64,000 nt of DNA from Desulfonatronospira thiodismutans ASO3-1. GTDB lineage: Bacteria > Desulfobacterota > Desulfovibrionia > Desulfovibrionales > Desulfonatronovibrionaceae. Both the position numbers and the translations under genes were made by a program. Of the stretch, positions 17,207 through 26,956 are shown one piece after another. Each line of letters starts with the position of its first letter. The first letter of the stretch is position 1. The notes under the pieces are model-generated. The model saw only the letters and a program-made list of their open reading frames with translations, had not been told where the DNA came from and made no database searches. The stretch is taken from positions 919,658-983,657 of the forward strand of contig NZ_ACJN02000001.1 of NCBI RefSeq assembly GCF_000174435.1. The letters are read 5' to 3'.

Positions 17207-17722
17207 CTATACCAGTTCTGAAGCTGCATCCAGCACTGCCTTGTAATTGGGCTCTCCTGACACTTCGGGCACAACCTGTATATATTTGAGGACACCTTCC
17301 CTATCCACGACAAACATGGCCCTGGCCAGCAGACGCAGTTCTTTTATGAGTACTCCGTAAGCCTTTCCAAACGAGGCATCCCTGTGGTCGGACAGGGTCT
17401 GAACCTTGTCCACTCCGGCTGCGGCGCACCAGCGTTTTTGCGCGAAAGGCAGATCCATGCTGATGGTCAGGATGGATATGTCATCGTGCAGGGATGCTGC
17501 TTCCTGGTTGAAACGCCTGACCTCCATGTCGCACACGGGAGTATCCAGGGACGGTACCGAGGCGATTATGACCACCCGGCCCTTGATGCTGGAAGACTTA
17601 AACGGGTTTAAATCATTGTCCACCACTTCAAAATCCGGAGCCATTCTGTCTTTTACCGGTTCTTCACCCACCAGCGTCATGGGGTTCTGATGCAGGGTCA
17701 CGATTCCTTGCCTTTCATTCAT
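17207..17722 (-). CDS. tpx: Thiol peroxidase (Tpx, atypical 2-Cys peroxiredoxin)
   Basis: Thioredoxin-fold peroxidase that reduces H2O2 and lipid hydroperoxides. The peroxidatic Cys is in PSLDTPVCDMEVRRFN and the resolving Cys in FAQKRWCAAAGV, with the spacing typical of Tpx. Full length is 171 residues. The start at 17722 (MNERQGIVTLHQNP) has GGAGA eight bases upstream; the longer frame to 17803 runs into the preceding fur gene. It follows that regulator by 28 bp on the same strand, so they are probably co-transcribed and peroxide defence may be tied to metal sensing. Confidence 0.93.
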   Translation of the reverse strand: MNERQGIVTLHQNPMTLVGEEPVKDRMAPDFEVVDNDLNPFKSSSIKGRVVIIASVPSLDTPVCDMEVRRFNQEAASLHDDISILTISMDLPFAQKRWCAAAGVDKVQTLSDHRDASFGKAYGVLIKELRLLARAMFVVDREGVLKYIQVVPEVSGEPNYKAVLDAASELV

Positions 17723-17750
17723 GACAATCTCCTTTTTTAAATCACTAAAG

Positions 17751-18128
17751 TTATTGAGTGCATTCAGAACAACGTCCATACAGAAAGATCTCATGCCCAT
17801 CAAGCTTAAAACCTTCAGGCGCCAGGGATGTTATCCCCGGCGGGCAGCCTGGTATGCAAAAAAGCTGCTTGCAGTTACGGCATTGGAAATGATGGTGGTG
17901 ATCCATGTCCGCCGGTTCATAATATGAACCCTGCCCCGGGACCTGCAGTTCGGCAACAAACCCTTCCTCTACCAGCAGCTTCAGGTTGCGGTATACCGTG
18001 GCAATACCCAGAGAAGGAACTTTCTCCCGGGAAAACCATAAAATTTCTGCAGGGCTCAATGGCCCTCGGGCTTCATGTAAACACTCCATCAAGGCCTTTC
18101 TTTGCTGAGTCTTGTGTTTCATATACAA
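17751..18128 (-). CDS. Fur family metalloregulator (Zur, PerR or Fur type)
   Basis: 125-residue regulator. The winged helix carries the recognition segment GIATVYRNLKLLVEEGF (about 41-57). The metal-binding half has DMDHHHHFQCRNC and a C-terminal CSEC, giving the two CxxC pairs of a structural zinc site. The family blocks transcription when its metal is bound. Upstream of tpx and divergent from znuACB, it could be Zur (zinc) or PerR (peroxide); sequence alone does not decide. A candidate operator is at 18358-18380 in front of znuA. Confidence 0.88.
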   Translation of the reverse strand: MYMKHKTQQRKALMECLHEARGPLSPAEILWFSREKVPSLGIATVYRNLKLLVEEGFVAELQVPGQGSYYEPADMDHHHHFQCRNCKQLFCIPGCPPGITSLAPEGFKLDGHEIFLYGRCSECTQ

Positions 18129-18195
18129 ACTCCCTGGACTTAAGCTGATTTATATGGCCATTTAAAGCAAAATGCAACTTCAAGTTATGCAAATT

Positions 18196-18330
18196 GTACC
18201 TGTTTAGCTTTGCATGTGGCACGGGGACTGGCTCTACCTCGCATTTATTTTTCTAAAGGATGACTGACACATTTAAAAATAAGTGCGGGGGGGGGCTGTG
18301 CCCTGCTTTCCTTAAAAGTTAGACAGATAC
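18196..18330. repeat. Family 2 inverted-repeat element, degenerate copy
   Basis: 135 bp beginning GTACCTGTTTAGC and ending AGACAGATAC, with the internal ends GCATGTGGCACGGGGACTGG and CCCTGCTTTCCTTAAAAG shared with the intact copies at 34587 and 56979. The flanks TGCAAATT and TGTAAAAT match at six of eight bases, consistent with an eroded target duplication. It lies between the divergent fur and znuA genes. Confidence 0.65.
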
Positions 18331-18357
18331 TGTAAAATTTACTTGACCAGTTAAAAA

Positions 18358-18380
18358 TGATAATAGTATATCAATTATCA
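18358..18380. promoter_or_regulatory. Candidate Fur/Zur-family operator upstream of znuA
   Basis: AT-rich inverted repeat TGATAAT-N9-ATTATCA, 43 bp before the znuA ATG. Length, AT content and the GATAAT half-site resemble Fur-superfamily boxes. The divergent fur-family gene is the obvious candidate regulator; binding is inferred. Confidence 0.45.
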
Positions 18381-18423
18381 GGTAAATCATGAAACACAAT
18401 CAAAGCACCAAGGAGGAACTTTT

Positions 18424-19428
18424 ATGCCTGAAAAAAAATCACCCGTAAAAGCCGGGCTGTCAGCCTGGGCTTTAATCACCACAGTGTTTCTCATGCTGCT
18501 CTGGCCGGCAATGGCCCCGGCCTCGGACAAGGACAGCCTGGATATAATGGTCAGCATAGCCCCGCAAAAATACTTTGTGGACAGAATCGGTGGGGAGTTG
18601 ACAGATACCACCGTACTTCTTCCTGCAGGTGCCAGTCCGCATACCTTTGAACCCAAACCTTCCCAGATCAGAAAACTGGGCCGGGCTGACCTGTACATGG
18701 CCATAGGAGTTGAATATGAAAATGCTCTTTTGCCCAGGATCAAATCCACACATCCGGACCTGGAAATAGTCCGCCTGGACCGGGGCATTGAGAAAATCTC
18801 CATGCTGCAGGACTGCGATCACGACCATGACCACGGGCATGATCACGATCATGAACATAATCACAACCATGACCATGGGCATGATCACGGGCACGATAAT
18901 GGGCATGATCACCATCATGATCACAACGGACATGATGGCCTGGACCCGCACGTATGGCTCTCACCGGATCTGGCCATGATAATCGCAGACAACGTCTACC
19001 GGGCCCTGTCCGAGGCCATGCCCGGGGCAGAGGCTGAGTTCAGGGATAATTACCTTGCCTTTATTCGTGAACTTCTTGAGCTGGACCAGGAAATCAAGTC
19101 TGTCTTCAATGATGTCCCGCCCGGCAGCAGATTCATGGTCTTTCATCCGGCCTGGGGATACTTTGCCCGGGCGTATGGTCTTGTCCAGGTTCCTGTGGAA
19201 GTGGAGGGACGCGAGCCCAGGTCGGCTGATTTAAAGGAGCTTATTGACACAGCCAGGGATGAAGGCATAAAAGTCGTATTCGTATCTCCGCAGTTTTCCA
19301 AACGAAGCGCTGAAACCATAGCCGACTCCATAAACGGAGAGACTGTTTCCATTGACCCCCTGGCAGAGAACTGGAAAGAAAACATGCTCACCGTGGCCGA
19401 AAAATTCAGAAAGGCCATGGAGCACTGA
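18424..19428 (+). CDS. znuA: Zinc ABC transporter substrate-binding protein
   Basis: Cluster A-I periplasmic metal-binding protein, 334 residues. Signal peptide at 1-37 (ALITTVFLMLLWPAMAPASD). The first metal His is in GASPHTFEPKPSQ and others are in DPHVWLSPD and VFHPAWGYFARAYG. A histidine/aspartate-rich loop fills about residues 128-178 (repeats of HDHDH, HGHDH, HNHDH), the hallmark of zinc-specific ZnuA; it is thought to act as a metal reservoir. AAGGAGG sits eight bases before the ATG. The permease genes follow downstream on the same strand. Confidence 0.93.
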   Translation: MPEKKSPVKAGLSAWALITTVFLMLLWPAMAPASDKDSLDIMVSIAPQKYFVDRIGGELTDTTVLLPAGASPHTFEPKPSQIRKLGRADLYMAIGVEYENALLPRIKSTHPDLEIVRLDRGIEKISMLQDCDHDHDHGHDHDHEHNHNHDHGHDHGHDNGHDHHHDHNGHDGLDPHVWLSPDLAMIIADNVYRALSEAMPGAEAEFRDNYLAFIRELLELDQEIKSVFNDVPPGSRFMVFHPAWGYFARAYGLVQVPVEVEGREPRSADLKELIDTARDEGIKVVFVSPQFSKRSAETIADSINGETVSIDPLAENWKENMLTVAEKFRKAMEH

Positions 19429-19460
19429 TAATCAGGCAGCAAATGCTTCCTGCCCGGGTT

Positions 19461-19513
19461 GCCGTTCAGGGGATAACATCCAGATATGGCCAGTTATGTC
19501 CCCTGAACGGCTG
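19461..19513 (+). terminator. Hairpin between znuA and znuC
   Basis: Inverted repeat GCCGTTCAGGGGATAAC...GTTATGTCCCCTGAACGGC, with a 12-bp perfect stem plus a bulged extension. There is no T-tract, so it is more likely an intercistronic hairpin tuning znuA against znuCB than a full terminator. Confidence 0.4.
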
Positions 19514-19583
19514 TTCCCGGACATGCCGGATACTTTTACAAAAAAACATCCAGGCCGGTTAATCCGGCCCACACATATGACAG

Positions 19584-20342
19584 ATGAATGAAAACGCCAT
19601 AGAAATTCAGGACCTCAGCTTTGCCTACAACCACCACCCGGTCCTGGAAGACGTGAACATGCAGGTAAAACAGGCAGAATTCCTGGCAGTACTGGGTCCC
19701 AACGGCGGAGGCAAGACCACTCTTATGCGCATCCTGCTGGGCATCCTGCAGCCTTCCCGGGGAATTATCCGTGTACTGGGAAAACCCCCCGGTGCCCTGC
19801 CCCACCTTGTGGGTTACGTTCCCCAGAGCCAGAGCGGCGCAGACAAATTTCCCATCACCGTGCACGAGACTGTCCTTGTAGGACGTCTGGGACATCTTGG
19901 CCGTTGGAGACGCTTTACTGCCCGGGACTCAGATCTGGCCCGCCAGGCCCTGGAGCAGGTCGGCATGCAGGACTTTTCCGGGCGCAACATAGGCAGCCTC
20001 TCCGGCGGGCAGAGACAAAGGGTGCTTATAGCCCGGGCACTGGTGGCCAGGCCGCAGATACTTTTCCTGGACGAACCCACCGCTGCTGTGGACCAGGCCT
20101 TTCACACCAGGTTTTACGATCTTCTCAAAGAACTGAATGACCGGGGAACCACCATCCTGGTCATAAGTCACGACCTTTCGGTACTTTCCAGTCACGTCAA
20201 GGCCGTGGCCTGCGTAAACCGCAGTCTCTACTACCATGATGCAGCAGAAATCAGTAAGGAAATGCTGGAAAAGGTATACCACTGCCCGGTGGAACTGATC
20301 ACTCACGGCGACGTCCCCCACAGGGTACTGAGGCACCACTGA
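19584..20342 (+). CDS. znuC: Zinc ABC transporter ATP-binding protein
   Basis: ABC ATPase, 252 residues. Walker A GPNGGGKTT (about 37-45), Q-loop YVPQ, signature LSGGQRQR (about 138), Walker B ILFLDEPT and switch His in VISHD. It powers import through the ZnuB channel. The C-terminal tail HCPVELITHGDVPHRVLRHH is histidine-rich, as is common in ZnuC proteins. The stop is separated from znuB by only a few bases. Confidence 0.92.
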   Translation: MNENAIEIQDLSFAYNHHPVLEDVNMQVKQAEFLAVLGPNGGGKTTLMRILLGILQPSRGIIRVLGKPPGALPHLVGYVPQSQSGADKFPITVHETVLVGRLGHLGRWRRFTARDSDLARQALEQVGMQDFSGRNIGSLSGGQRQRVLIARALVARPQILFLDEPTAAVDQAFHTRFYDLLKELNDRGTTILVISHDLSVLSSHVKAVACVNRSLYYHDAAEISKEMLEKVYHCPVELITHGDVPHRVLRHH

Positions 20343-20346
20343 GATC

Positions 20347-21174
20347 ATGCTGGAAATCCTGCAGTACGACTTCATGCGCAATGCCCTGCTGGCGGGCTTT
20401 TTAGTAAGCATCGCCTGCGGCATCATCGGGGCCATGGTAGTGGTCAACAGGCTGGTGTTCATTTCCGGGGGTATTGCCCACGCCTCTTACGGCGGCATCG
20501 GACTGGCCTTTTTTGCCGGCTTCCCCCCTTCCCTGGGCGCAGGACTGGCTGCACTTATCTCTGCCTTGACCATGGGCCTGGTGAGCCACAGCCGCAAGCA
20601 CCGGGCGGACACGGTCATAGGCGTCATCTGGGCCGTGGGCATGTCCATAGGCATAATCCTGCTGGATCTGACCCCGGGGTACAGGGTGGACCTCATGAGC
20701 TATCTCTTCGGCAGCATCCTCATGGTCCCCGCAAGCGCCCTGTGGACCATGGCAGGCCTCAGCCTGGCCATCACTGTGCTGGTGCTGATATTCTACAAGG
20801 ACTTCCTGGCCATGTCCCACGACGAAGAATTCGCCAGGGCCGTGGGAGTCCCGGTTACCGCGCTTTATTTTCTGCTCCTGGTCATGGTGGCCATGACCGT
20901 GGTCATGACCATCCAGGTGGTGGGGCTTATCCTGGTTATTGCCCTTTTAACCATTCCCTCTTATATTGCAGAGAAATACTCCAGTTCTCTCAAGCAGATG
21001 ATGCTTCTTGCGGTTATCATAAGCGTCATCTTTACCCAGACCGGAATCTGGCTTGCCTACTACCTGGATCTGACCACCGGTGCCACAGTAGTTCTGGTGG
21101 CCGCAGCAGCCTTCATCATATCCGGCCTGCTGCCTGGAAGGAGTATTAAAGACAAAGCAGAGCATAAGAACTAA
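20347..21174 (+). CDS. znuB: Zinc ABC transporter permease
   Basis: 275-residue membrane protein of the ABC-3 family with about eight helices. Conserved segments are GFLVSIACGIIGAMVVVNRLVFISGGIAHASYGGIG near the N-terminus (which includes the ABC-3 signature) and AVGVPVTALYFLLLVMVAMTVV in the second half. It starts five bases after znuC ends. It forms the channel for zinc, or possibly manganese; the His-rich receptor favours zinc. Confidence 0.92.
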   Translation: MLEILQYDFMRNALLAGFLVSIACGIIGAMVVVNRLVFISGGIAHASYGGIGLAFFAGFPPSLGAGLAALISALTMGLVSHSRKHRADTVIGVIWAVGMSIGIILLDLTPGYRVDLMSYLFGSILMVPASALWTMAGLSLAITVLVLIFYKDFLAMSHDEEFARAVGVPVTALYFLLLVMVAMTVVMTIQVVGLILVIALLTIPSYIAEKYSSSLKQMMLLAVIISVIFTQTGIWLAYYLDLTTGATVVLVAAAAFIISGLLPGRSIKDKAEHKN

Positions 21175-21225
21175 AAAAACTTGGTAAAATTCACCATCAG
21201 ATAAAATTGGTCAATCTAAACGCCC

Positions 21226-21273
21226 CGCGGAGTGAGTTTTTACGTCCTGTTTGCGAAGTCCCCGGACCCTGGA
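21226..21273. repeat. Half-copy of the 34342-34542 inverted-repeat element
   Basis: GGAGTGAGTTTTTACGTCCTG and the following TTTGCGAAGTCCCCGGACCCTGGAGA match the right arm of the element at 34496-34545. No matching left arm is present here. It lies in the 133-bp gap before lgt and may include part of its leader. Confidence 0.5.
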
Positions 21274-21307
21274 GAGTAGTTAAACATGAACCCCACAATC
21301 ATAAATC

Positions 21308-22099
21308 ATGCTGCAACATCCCAACTTTGACCCTGTAGCCATAGCCATCGGCCCCTTGGAAATCCGCTGGTACGGACTTATGTACCTGGCCGGATTCACC
21401 CTGGCCTGGCTTTTGGCCCGCCACAGGGCAAAAAAGCCCGGCTCAGGCTGGGACGTCAAAGAACTGCCGGACATGGTGGTCTTTGGAGCCCTGGGCATAA
21501 TACTCGGGGCCAGGCTCGGCTACATGCTATTTTATGATTTTTTCGGGCTTATTTCACAGCCCTGGACCGCAGTCATGATCTGGCAGGGAGGAATGTCTTT
21601 TCACGGCGGGTTAATAGGCGGGATCATAGCCATGTACTGGTATGCCCGCAAAACAGGCAGAGGCTTTTTCACGGTTACCGACTTCGTGGCCCCAATGGGG
21701 GCTTTGGGAGTAATGTGCGGGCGTATCGGCAACTTTATCAATGCCGAACTCTGGGGACGACCCACGGATGTGCCCTGGGCCATGGTTTTTCCCGGCTCGG
21801 ATATGGTCCCCAGGCACCCATCCCAGATCTACCAGGCCCTGCTGGAAGGCCTTCTCCTGTTTATCATCCTGTGGATATTCTCCTCACGTCCAAGACCCAC
21901 CATGGCCGTATCCGGGCTGTTCTGTCTGGGCTACGGGGTGCTGCGCTTTCTGGTGGAATTTTTCCGGGAGCCCGATGCCCACCTGGGTTTTGTGCTCCTG
22001 GACTGGATGACCATGGGCCAGATCTTGTCCGTACCCATGATAATTTTAGGGGCGGTGCTTCTTTACCTGGCTTACGGATTCAGGGGTGAAACCAGGTAG
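21308..22099 (+). CDS. lgt: Prolipoprotein diacylglyceryl transferase
   Basis: Inner-membrane enzyme that moves a diacylglyceryl group from phosphatidylglycerol to the lipobox Cys of prolipoproteins, the first step of lipoprotein maturation. 263 residues, seven predicted helices. The signature is GRIGNFINAELWGRPTD (about 138-154); the essential His motif is GGMSFHGGLIGG (about 96-107), and RHPSQIYQALLEG follows. Likely clients in this window are DctP (13849) and the LppC-like protein (46799). It is convergent with the sucrose synthase gene. Confidence 0.95.
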   Translation: MLQHPNFDPVAIAIGPLEIRWYGLMYLAGFTLAWLLARHRAKKPGSGWDVKELPDMVVFGALGIILGARLGYMLFYDFFGLISQPWTAVMIWQGGMSFHGGLIGGIIAMYWYARKTGRGFFTVTDFVAPMGALGVMCGRIGNFINAELWGRPTDVPWAMVFPGSDMVPRHPSQIYQALLEGLLLFIILWIFSSRPRPTMAVSGLFCLGYGVLRFLVEFFREPDAHLGFVLLDWMTMGQILSVPMIILGAVLLYLAYGFRGETR

Positions 22100-22150
22100 T
22101 TTCCCTGGATGATACTTGAGTGCTAAAAATTTGTAACTGCTCATTGTTTT

Positions 22151-22260
22151 TGTCGGGGTCGGTATCGGAATCGGGATCGGTATCGAAGCTGTTGGGGAAT
22201 GCTCCACGCAACTCTGGTTTTCGGTTTTCTATCGACCCCGATACCGACGCCGACACCGAC
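22151..22260. repeat. Inverted array of TCGG(N)2 hexamers
   Basis: The left arm is built of TCGGNN-type hexamers (TCGGGG, TCGGTA, TCGGAA, TCGGGA, TCGGTA) at 22153-22186; a complementary CCGATA/CCGACG/CCGACA array lies at 22231-22260. The arms can pair across a 45-base loop. It sits between the convergent lgt and sucrose synthase genes and could serve as a bidirectional transcription barrier. Confidence 0.55.
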
Positions 22261-22321
22261 TGCCAGAACAAGAGTATACACAAAAAGTGCTGAACAGTTA
22301 CGAAAATTTTTCGATCCAGCC

Positions 22322-24703
22322 TTAGTGTGACAGGCTGCGCATTTTTAGAGAATAGAACATGTCCAGGTAACGCCTGGTCTCATCGCGCTCCAGGTTGGAC
22401 ACATACTTCCAGAAGCCGTAAATCCGGGAAAAGGACAACAGTCTCTGGGCATAAAGCCTCCAGTTGTATTTCTCCTCCACCCGCTTTATGCTGTTGTTTG
22501 AAATGGTGTCCCAGTAGCTTGCATCAGCCCGGCAGCGGGAGAAAAAGTTCGCCATGAGTCCTGCAGCCTCGTCCCCGTGGGTGGGGTCTATATGAAACCC
22601 GCTTTTGCCGTCCTCGATTATTTCCAGAGGTCCTCCGAAAATGGTGGCAAAAGTAGGAAGCCCTGAATTCATGGCCTCCACAACAGTCAGTCCAAAGGCC
22701 TCGAAAAGCGCCGGCTGCACAAAGGCCCCTCTGGAATCGGCAATAAAACGGTACAGCTCTCCGCTCATGTTCTTGTCCAGGCGCGTGCCCAGCCAGCGCA
22801 CCTGTTCATGCAGGTCAAACTCTTCAAAAAGCCTGTGCATCTCCTGAATACATGCCTTTTCCTCCTCGTCCTGAGAATCCCTGACATCCAGGCTGCCGGC
22901 AACCAGCACCAGATTGGCTTCCTGCCTCAGTTCCGGATTTTCCCCGTACCAGCGTACCAGACTGGTGAGGTTTTTTATCCTGTCCAGACGGGCCATGGTA
23001 AACAGAATGGGTTTTGTCCGGTCCTGCAGTTCTCCCTTGGCCCAGTCCCCGGGAGGGCCGTAAATATAGTCGCTCAATTCATCGTGCAGCTCCGTGAGGC
23101 GGCGATCCTTTTCATAATACGGAAAGTAAACGTTTTCATCCGCACCCGGGGAAACCACGTTGAACTTGGGATCAAACACGTCGATACCGCTTACCACCCG
23201 GTAAAGATCCGGCATGGTAAAGGCATTGTAGGTTTCGTACTGGCCGACGCTTTCCTCGGTGCCTGCAATCTCCTGGTAAGTGCTGGTGATTATGAAGTCA
23301 GCGGTGTTCATGGCGATAAGATCAGCAGTGAACTGACTGGAAAACCTGTACTGGGCCTCGTTGTCCTTCCAATACTGGGAAGAAAAGAGATACTTGGACT
23401 TTTCCAGGGCGTGGGCGATGTTGCACTGGGTGATATTCATCTTTTTGGACATAAGTGAGGCCACCAGGTTGCCGTCGGAATAGTTTCCAATGATCAGGTC
23501 CGGACGGCCCTTGAGCTCACTGTGCACCTCCTGGGTTGAATCCAGGGCGAATCGCTCCAGGAAGGGCCAGACATGGAATCTGGAGATCCAGTGCGGCACG
23601 ATCTCGCCGCTGGGATAGCGGAAAGGCACCCGCAGGATCCTGGCATTACTGGTACCCACTATATCTTCCTGGCGCTGATTGCAGGTGGTATCCCCGGCCT
23701 CGGGAATCTGACGGGTCAAAACAACAATCTCCGGTTCGATCTCCAGCCCCTGCTCCTTTATCTGCCTGCGCATTTCCTTTTCCAGGGCGCGTACCTGGTC
23801 CAGAATATACACTATCTGCCCCCCGGTATCCGGCCTGCCCAGCACGTTGGACTGCCCGAAATATCCGTGAGGCGAGACTATCACCAGTTTGAATATCATG
23901 GGTATACGGCTTAAAAACGAGGCCAGGATATTGGGGGTTGGAGCCTCGAGTATCTCGCGCAGCAGCTCAAGATTTTCCCGGACCCGCTCCACATCCTTGC
24001 CCCACCCGGGCTGAAAGCCCAGTGTCTGCATATGCCTGGAAATCCCGGACCATTTCTGGGAGGGATCCTGCTTCTTAAGAAAGGTCAGGGCCTTGCGCAG
24101 GGCCGAACGAAGCCCGGAAACAGTTTCAATGTGGCCGTTGAGCATGAGCTGTTTGCCCTCAATCTGGTGCAGGCGCAGGAACTCAAACAGTTTTTCATGT
24201 CCCCGCTTCTTGTCCTGGAAAAACTGCCCGGACAGATGACGGTTGAGAAAATCAACCCCCTTGCCGATGTAGGTGTATTCATTGAGCTTTGGAAACTCCC
24301 TGTTGAAGGGCTCCAGGTCTATTTCCAGCAGAAATTCGTCCACCTGGGTGCTGTTGTTCACCTGCATTTCATCAAACTTGAGGTAGTCGCTGGCCCCGAT
24401 CTCATCAAAAAGCACATCTTCCACGTGAAAACGAAAGTACTGCCATTTGGCTATTTCCGGGCGCACAGCCAGGTAAACCCATGGATTTCGTATTGTGGCC
24501 ACCTGGGTATACCTGAAGACTTCAAATACCAGGGCAGATTCGTGCCTGCCGTGTTCTTCGTCCTCAAAAAAATCCGCCAGCATGTCCTGCAGTTCGGAAC
24601 GCAGCAGAAAAGGCTTCTCTTTTCTGATCATTTCCCGCAAAAAAAGATACAACGACTTTCTAAGTTCGGGATCAAGTCCGTCCAGTTCCTCTACATCAAT
24701 CAT
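22322..24703 (-). CDS. Sucrose synthase
   Basis: GT4 glycosyltransferase catalysing the reversible reaction UDP(ADP)-glucose + fructose = sucrose + UDP(ADP). At 793 residues it matches the plant and cyanobacterial length. It has an N-terminal regulatory domain (about 1-260), then the GT-B core starting [31 protein letters not shown] and [10 protein letters not shown] follow, and the nucleotide-sugar E-x7-E motif [10 protein letters not shown] is near 669. The start overlaps the stop of the sucrose-phosphate synthase gene as TAATG, showing translational coupling. It can cleave sucrose to recover activated glucose or act in synthesis, so the operon can both make and recycle sucrose. Confidence 0.93.
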   Translation of the reverse strand: MIDVEELDGLDPELRKSLYLFLREMIRKEKPFLLRSELQDMLADFFEDEEHGRHESALVFEVFRYTQVATIRNPWVYLAVRPEIAKWQYFRFHVEDVLFDEIGASDYLKFDEMQVNNSTQVDEFLLEIDLEPFNREFPKLNEYTYIGKGVDFLNRHLSGQFFQDKKRGHEKLFEFLRLHQIEGKQLMLNGHIETVSGLRSALRKALTFLKKQDPSQKWSGISRHMQTLGFQPGWGKDVERVRENLELLREILEAPTPNILASFLSRIPMIFKLVIVSPHGYFGQSNVLGRPDTGGQIVYILDQVRALEKEMRRQIKEQGLEIEPEIVVLTRQIPEAGDTTCNQRQEDIVGTSNARILRVPFRYPSGEIVPHWISRFHVWPFLERFALDSTQEVHSELKGRPDLIIGNYSDGNLVASLMSKKMNITQCNIAHALEKSKYLFSSQYWKDNEAQYRFSSQFTADLIAMNTADFIITSTYQEIAGTEESVGQYETYNAFTMPDLYRVVSGIDVFDPKFNVVSPGADENVYFPYYEKDRRLTELHDELSDYIYGPPGDWAKGELQDRTKPILFTMARLDRIKNLTSLVRWYGENPELRQEANLVLVAGSLDVRDSQDEEEKACIQEMHRLFEEFDLHEQVRWLGTRLDKNMSGELYRFIADSRGAFVQPALFEAFGLTVVEAMNSGLPTFATIFGGPLEIIEDGKSGFHIDPTHGDEAAGLMANFFSRCRADASYWDTISNNSIKRVEEKYNWRLYAQRLLSFSRIYGFWKYVSNLERDETRRYLDMFYSLKMRSLSH

Positions 24704-26847
24704 TATCCTTCCTCCAGAAATCCGAAATACTGCATGCCCTCGATTATGCCCCGGGCATAATAGTCAGATGCAAAATAAACATTCGAAGTCACGGGCATAT
24801 TCTTGAGCTCCTGGCTGTAGTTGCCCACAATCACTCCCAGCATGCTGCCCAGAAGCATTTCCCGGTCATTGCCGGAATCTCCGGCCACCAGGACCTTTTT
24901 CATATCCACGCCCCATTTCATGCACAGATACCGGATGGCCAGGCCTTTGGAGGCCCTTACCGGCAGAAAATCCAGAAACTGGTTATGGGAGTGAATCATT
25001 TTTGCATGCAGGTCTTTCTGGCGCAGGAGCCTGCGTACGTATCTGATCCCCGGGTACTTTCCAGGGGTGTAGTTGTAGCTCAGCTTGAATTCTCTTTGAT
25101 TCTCCTGGGCCTGCATCTGCACTCCCGGCACTTCCTTCATGACCTCTGCAATGGCCCCGGGCTTCCAGCGGTAGGCGATATGCCTGCTCCAGGCATGATC
25201 CTTGAGTATGTTCGGCCCGTAATATATTTCGCTGCCAACCGAGGTGATGAGAATATCCGGGACAGGTACGTTTTCTTTGGCCAGGATATTCAGGGTACTC
25301 TCCAGGCTCCTGCCCGTGGCCACTCCGAAAACCAGCTCTTCCTGCATACTGCTCAGGATATCCAGAAGATCCTTGACCCCTTCGTGGTCACCGAGAAGGG
25401 TATTGTCTATGTCAGTGATCAGAACTTTTTCCGCCACAGGCAGCTTGCTCTTGATTATGGGCAGCCTGGGCTCTTCTTCCTTCCTGCGGGGACGCAGCTT
25501 CTGGATCTCGCGCAGATAGGTCTTTGTATGAGCATCCCATGAAAAATATTTTTTAACCCCTTTAATGCCTGCCCTGGAGTGCTTCTTCCAGTTTTCCCTG
25601 TCCCTCACCAGGGCCAGAAGGGCGTTGACCATGGCCTCCTTGTCCAGGGGATCGATGAGTGTGCCGTTGGCGCATTTGCCTATTATCTCCCTGGGCCCTC
25701 CATCATCGGTGGCCACCAGGGGCAGGCCGGTAGCACCTGCTTCAATAAGCGTCAAGCCGAAAGGTTCGGTCATGGCTGGATTGATAAATACCCCGCGCCG
25801 TTGAGCAGCGTAGCGGTACAGCTCAGGCACATCGTCAGCTGCATGCTTCTTGGGATATGCTGCCTGACCGTAAAGATCATACTTGTCCACCAGCATCAGA
25901 ATCCTGGTCAGTACTCTTTTGGGGCCCTTGTCCATTCTAACTATATCTTCACGGTTTCCCGCGATAATCACCAGGTTGGCCGCTTCTCGCAGTTCCGGGC
26001 TCTCTCCGAAGGCTTCCACCAGGGTGGTGATATTCTTGCGCTCGTCGGGACGGGAAAGGGCCAGAACCATGGGCTTATTGGACTTCTGCAGAAACCTGTC
26101 CAGCTCGTGGGCGATCCGGGGCTTCTTCTGATCCGATTTGTAGGGATAGAAGCGATCAAGGTCTATCCCTGGAGGTATGATGCGCATCCTCCTGGGGTGA
26201 TAATTCTCGTATTCTTTATATTGTTCGTCACGTTCCTGGGCTGTGCTGGTGATTACCAGGGAAGCATTACCCAGGGCTACTTCCTCGGCCTCGATCCTGG
26301 TGGACATGTTGTATCTGGATTCTATGGTGGCCTCGTTGCGGCCATGTTCCAGCAGGCTCTGCTTTTTTATGCGCCCCAGTGAATGCCCGGTAAAGATAAG
26401 AGGCACCCCCAGGTGCTGGGCCAGTTTTGACCCTGCCAGGCCGGCATCGGCGTAGTGTCCGTGGATTATATCCGGCACCATGCCCACCCGCCTGAAGTAC
26501 TGCAGGGCCTTGTCCGTGAACTCATCCAGATAGGGCCAGAGCACTTCCTTGCGCAGGTACCTCTTGGGACCGCACTCTATGCGCACGATATTGGCCTTAT
26601 CCCCCAGCTTCTCGATGGTTTTGCCGTAGCTGTTGTCCACCTTGGAATCCAGGACCTTTCTGGTAAGCAGATCCATCCTGGCCACCCTGGGATTTTTACC
26701 CAGGGCCCTGGCCAGTTCCACAACATACTTGACCTGGCCGCCAGTGTCCGAATCCCGGCCCAGTTCCATGTCAAAACCCCGCACCAGGCCGTGAATGCTC
26801 AGGTGCACCAGGTACAGACCGTCTTTGCGGCGTCTGATGTTGGTCAT
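24703..26847 (-). CDS. Sucrose-phosphate synthase fused to sucrose-phosphatase
   Basis: Two-domain enzyme of 714 residues. The N-terminal GT4 part (1-460) makes sucrose-6-phosphate from a sugar nucleotide and fructose-6-phosphate: [40 protein letters not shown], then [14 protein letters not shown]. The HAD phosphatase part (about 466-714) begins [13 protein letters not shown] and carries [15 protein letters not shown]; it would release free sucrose. The pattern matches the cyanobacterial SPS-SPP fusion, with an active-looking HAD nucleophile (DID). It lies between fructokinase and sucrose synthase genes on the same strand. Sucrose is a known compatible solute in halotolerant bacteria. Confidence 0.92.
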   Translation of the reverse strand: MTNIRRRKDGLYLVHLSIHGLVRGFDMELGRDSDTGGQVKYVVELARALGKNPRVARMDLLTRKVLDSKVDNSYGKTIEKLGDKANIVRIECGPKRYLRKEVLWPYLDEFTDKALQYFRRVGMVPDIIHGHYADAGLAGSKLAQHLGVPLIFTGHSLGRIKKQSLLEHGRNEATIESRYNMSTRIEAEEVALGNASLVITSTAQERDEQYKEYENYHPRRMRIIPPGIDLDRFYPYKSDQKKPRIAHELDRFLQKSNKPMVLALSRPDERKNITTLVEAFGESPELREAANLVIIAGNREDIVRMDKGPKRVLTRILMLVDKYDLYGQAAYPKKHAADDVPELYRYAAQRRGVFINPAMTEPFGLTLIEAGATGLPLVATDDGGPREIIGKCANGTLIDPLDKEAMVNALLALVRDRENWKKHSRAGIKGVKKYFSWDAHTKTYLREIQKLRPRRKEEEPRLPIIKSKLPVAEKVLITDIDNTLLGDHEGVKDLLDILSSMQEELVFGVATGRSLESTLNILAKENVPVPDILITSVGSEIYYGPNILKDHAWSRHIAYRWKPGAIAEVMKEVPGVQMQAQENQREFKLSYNYTPGKYPGIRYVRRLLRQKDLHAKMIHSHNQFLDFLPVRASKGLAIRYLCMKWGVDMKKVLVAGDSGNDREMLLGSMLGVIVGNYSQELKNMPVTSNVYFASDYYARGIIEGMQYFGFLEEG

Positions 26848-26956
26848 ATCTGCCTCCGGATAAAAATTAAATTATAACAAAAGCTTGTCAATTTAATGAA
26901 GAATATGTTTCTTGTTCTTGCCCTGGCAGACGCAGGTCTGCAGGGACGGGCCTGGT

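Noticed and set aside
18740-18979. Histidine/aspartate-rich frames on both strands
   Set aside because: They are shadows of the repetitive His-rich loop of znuA.
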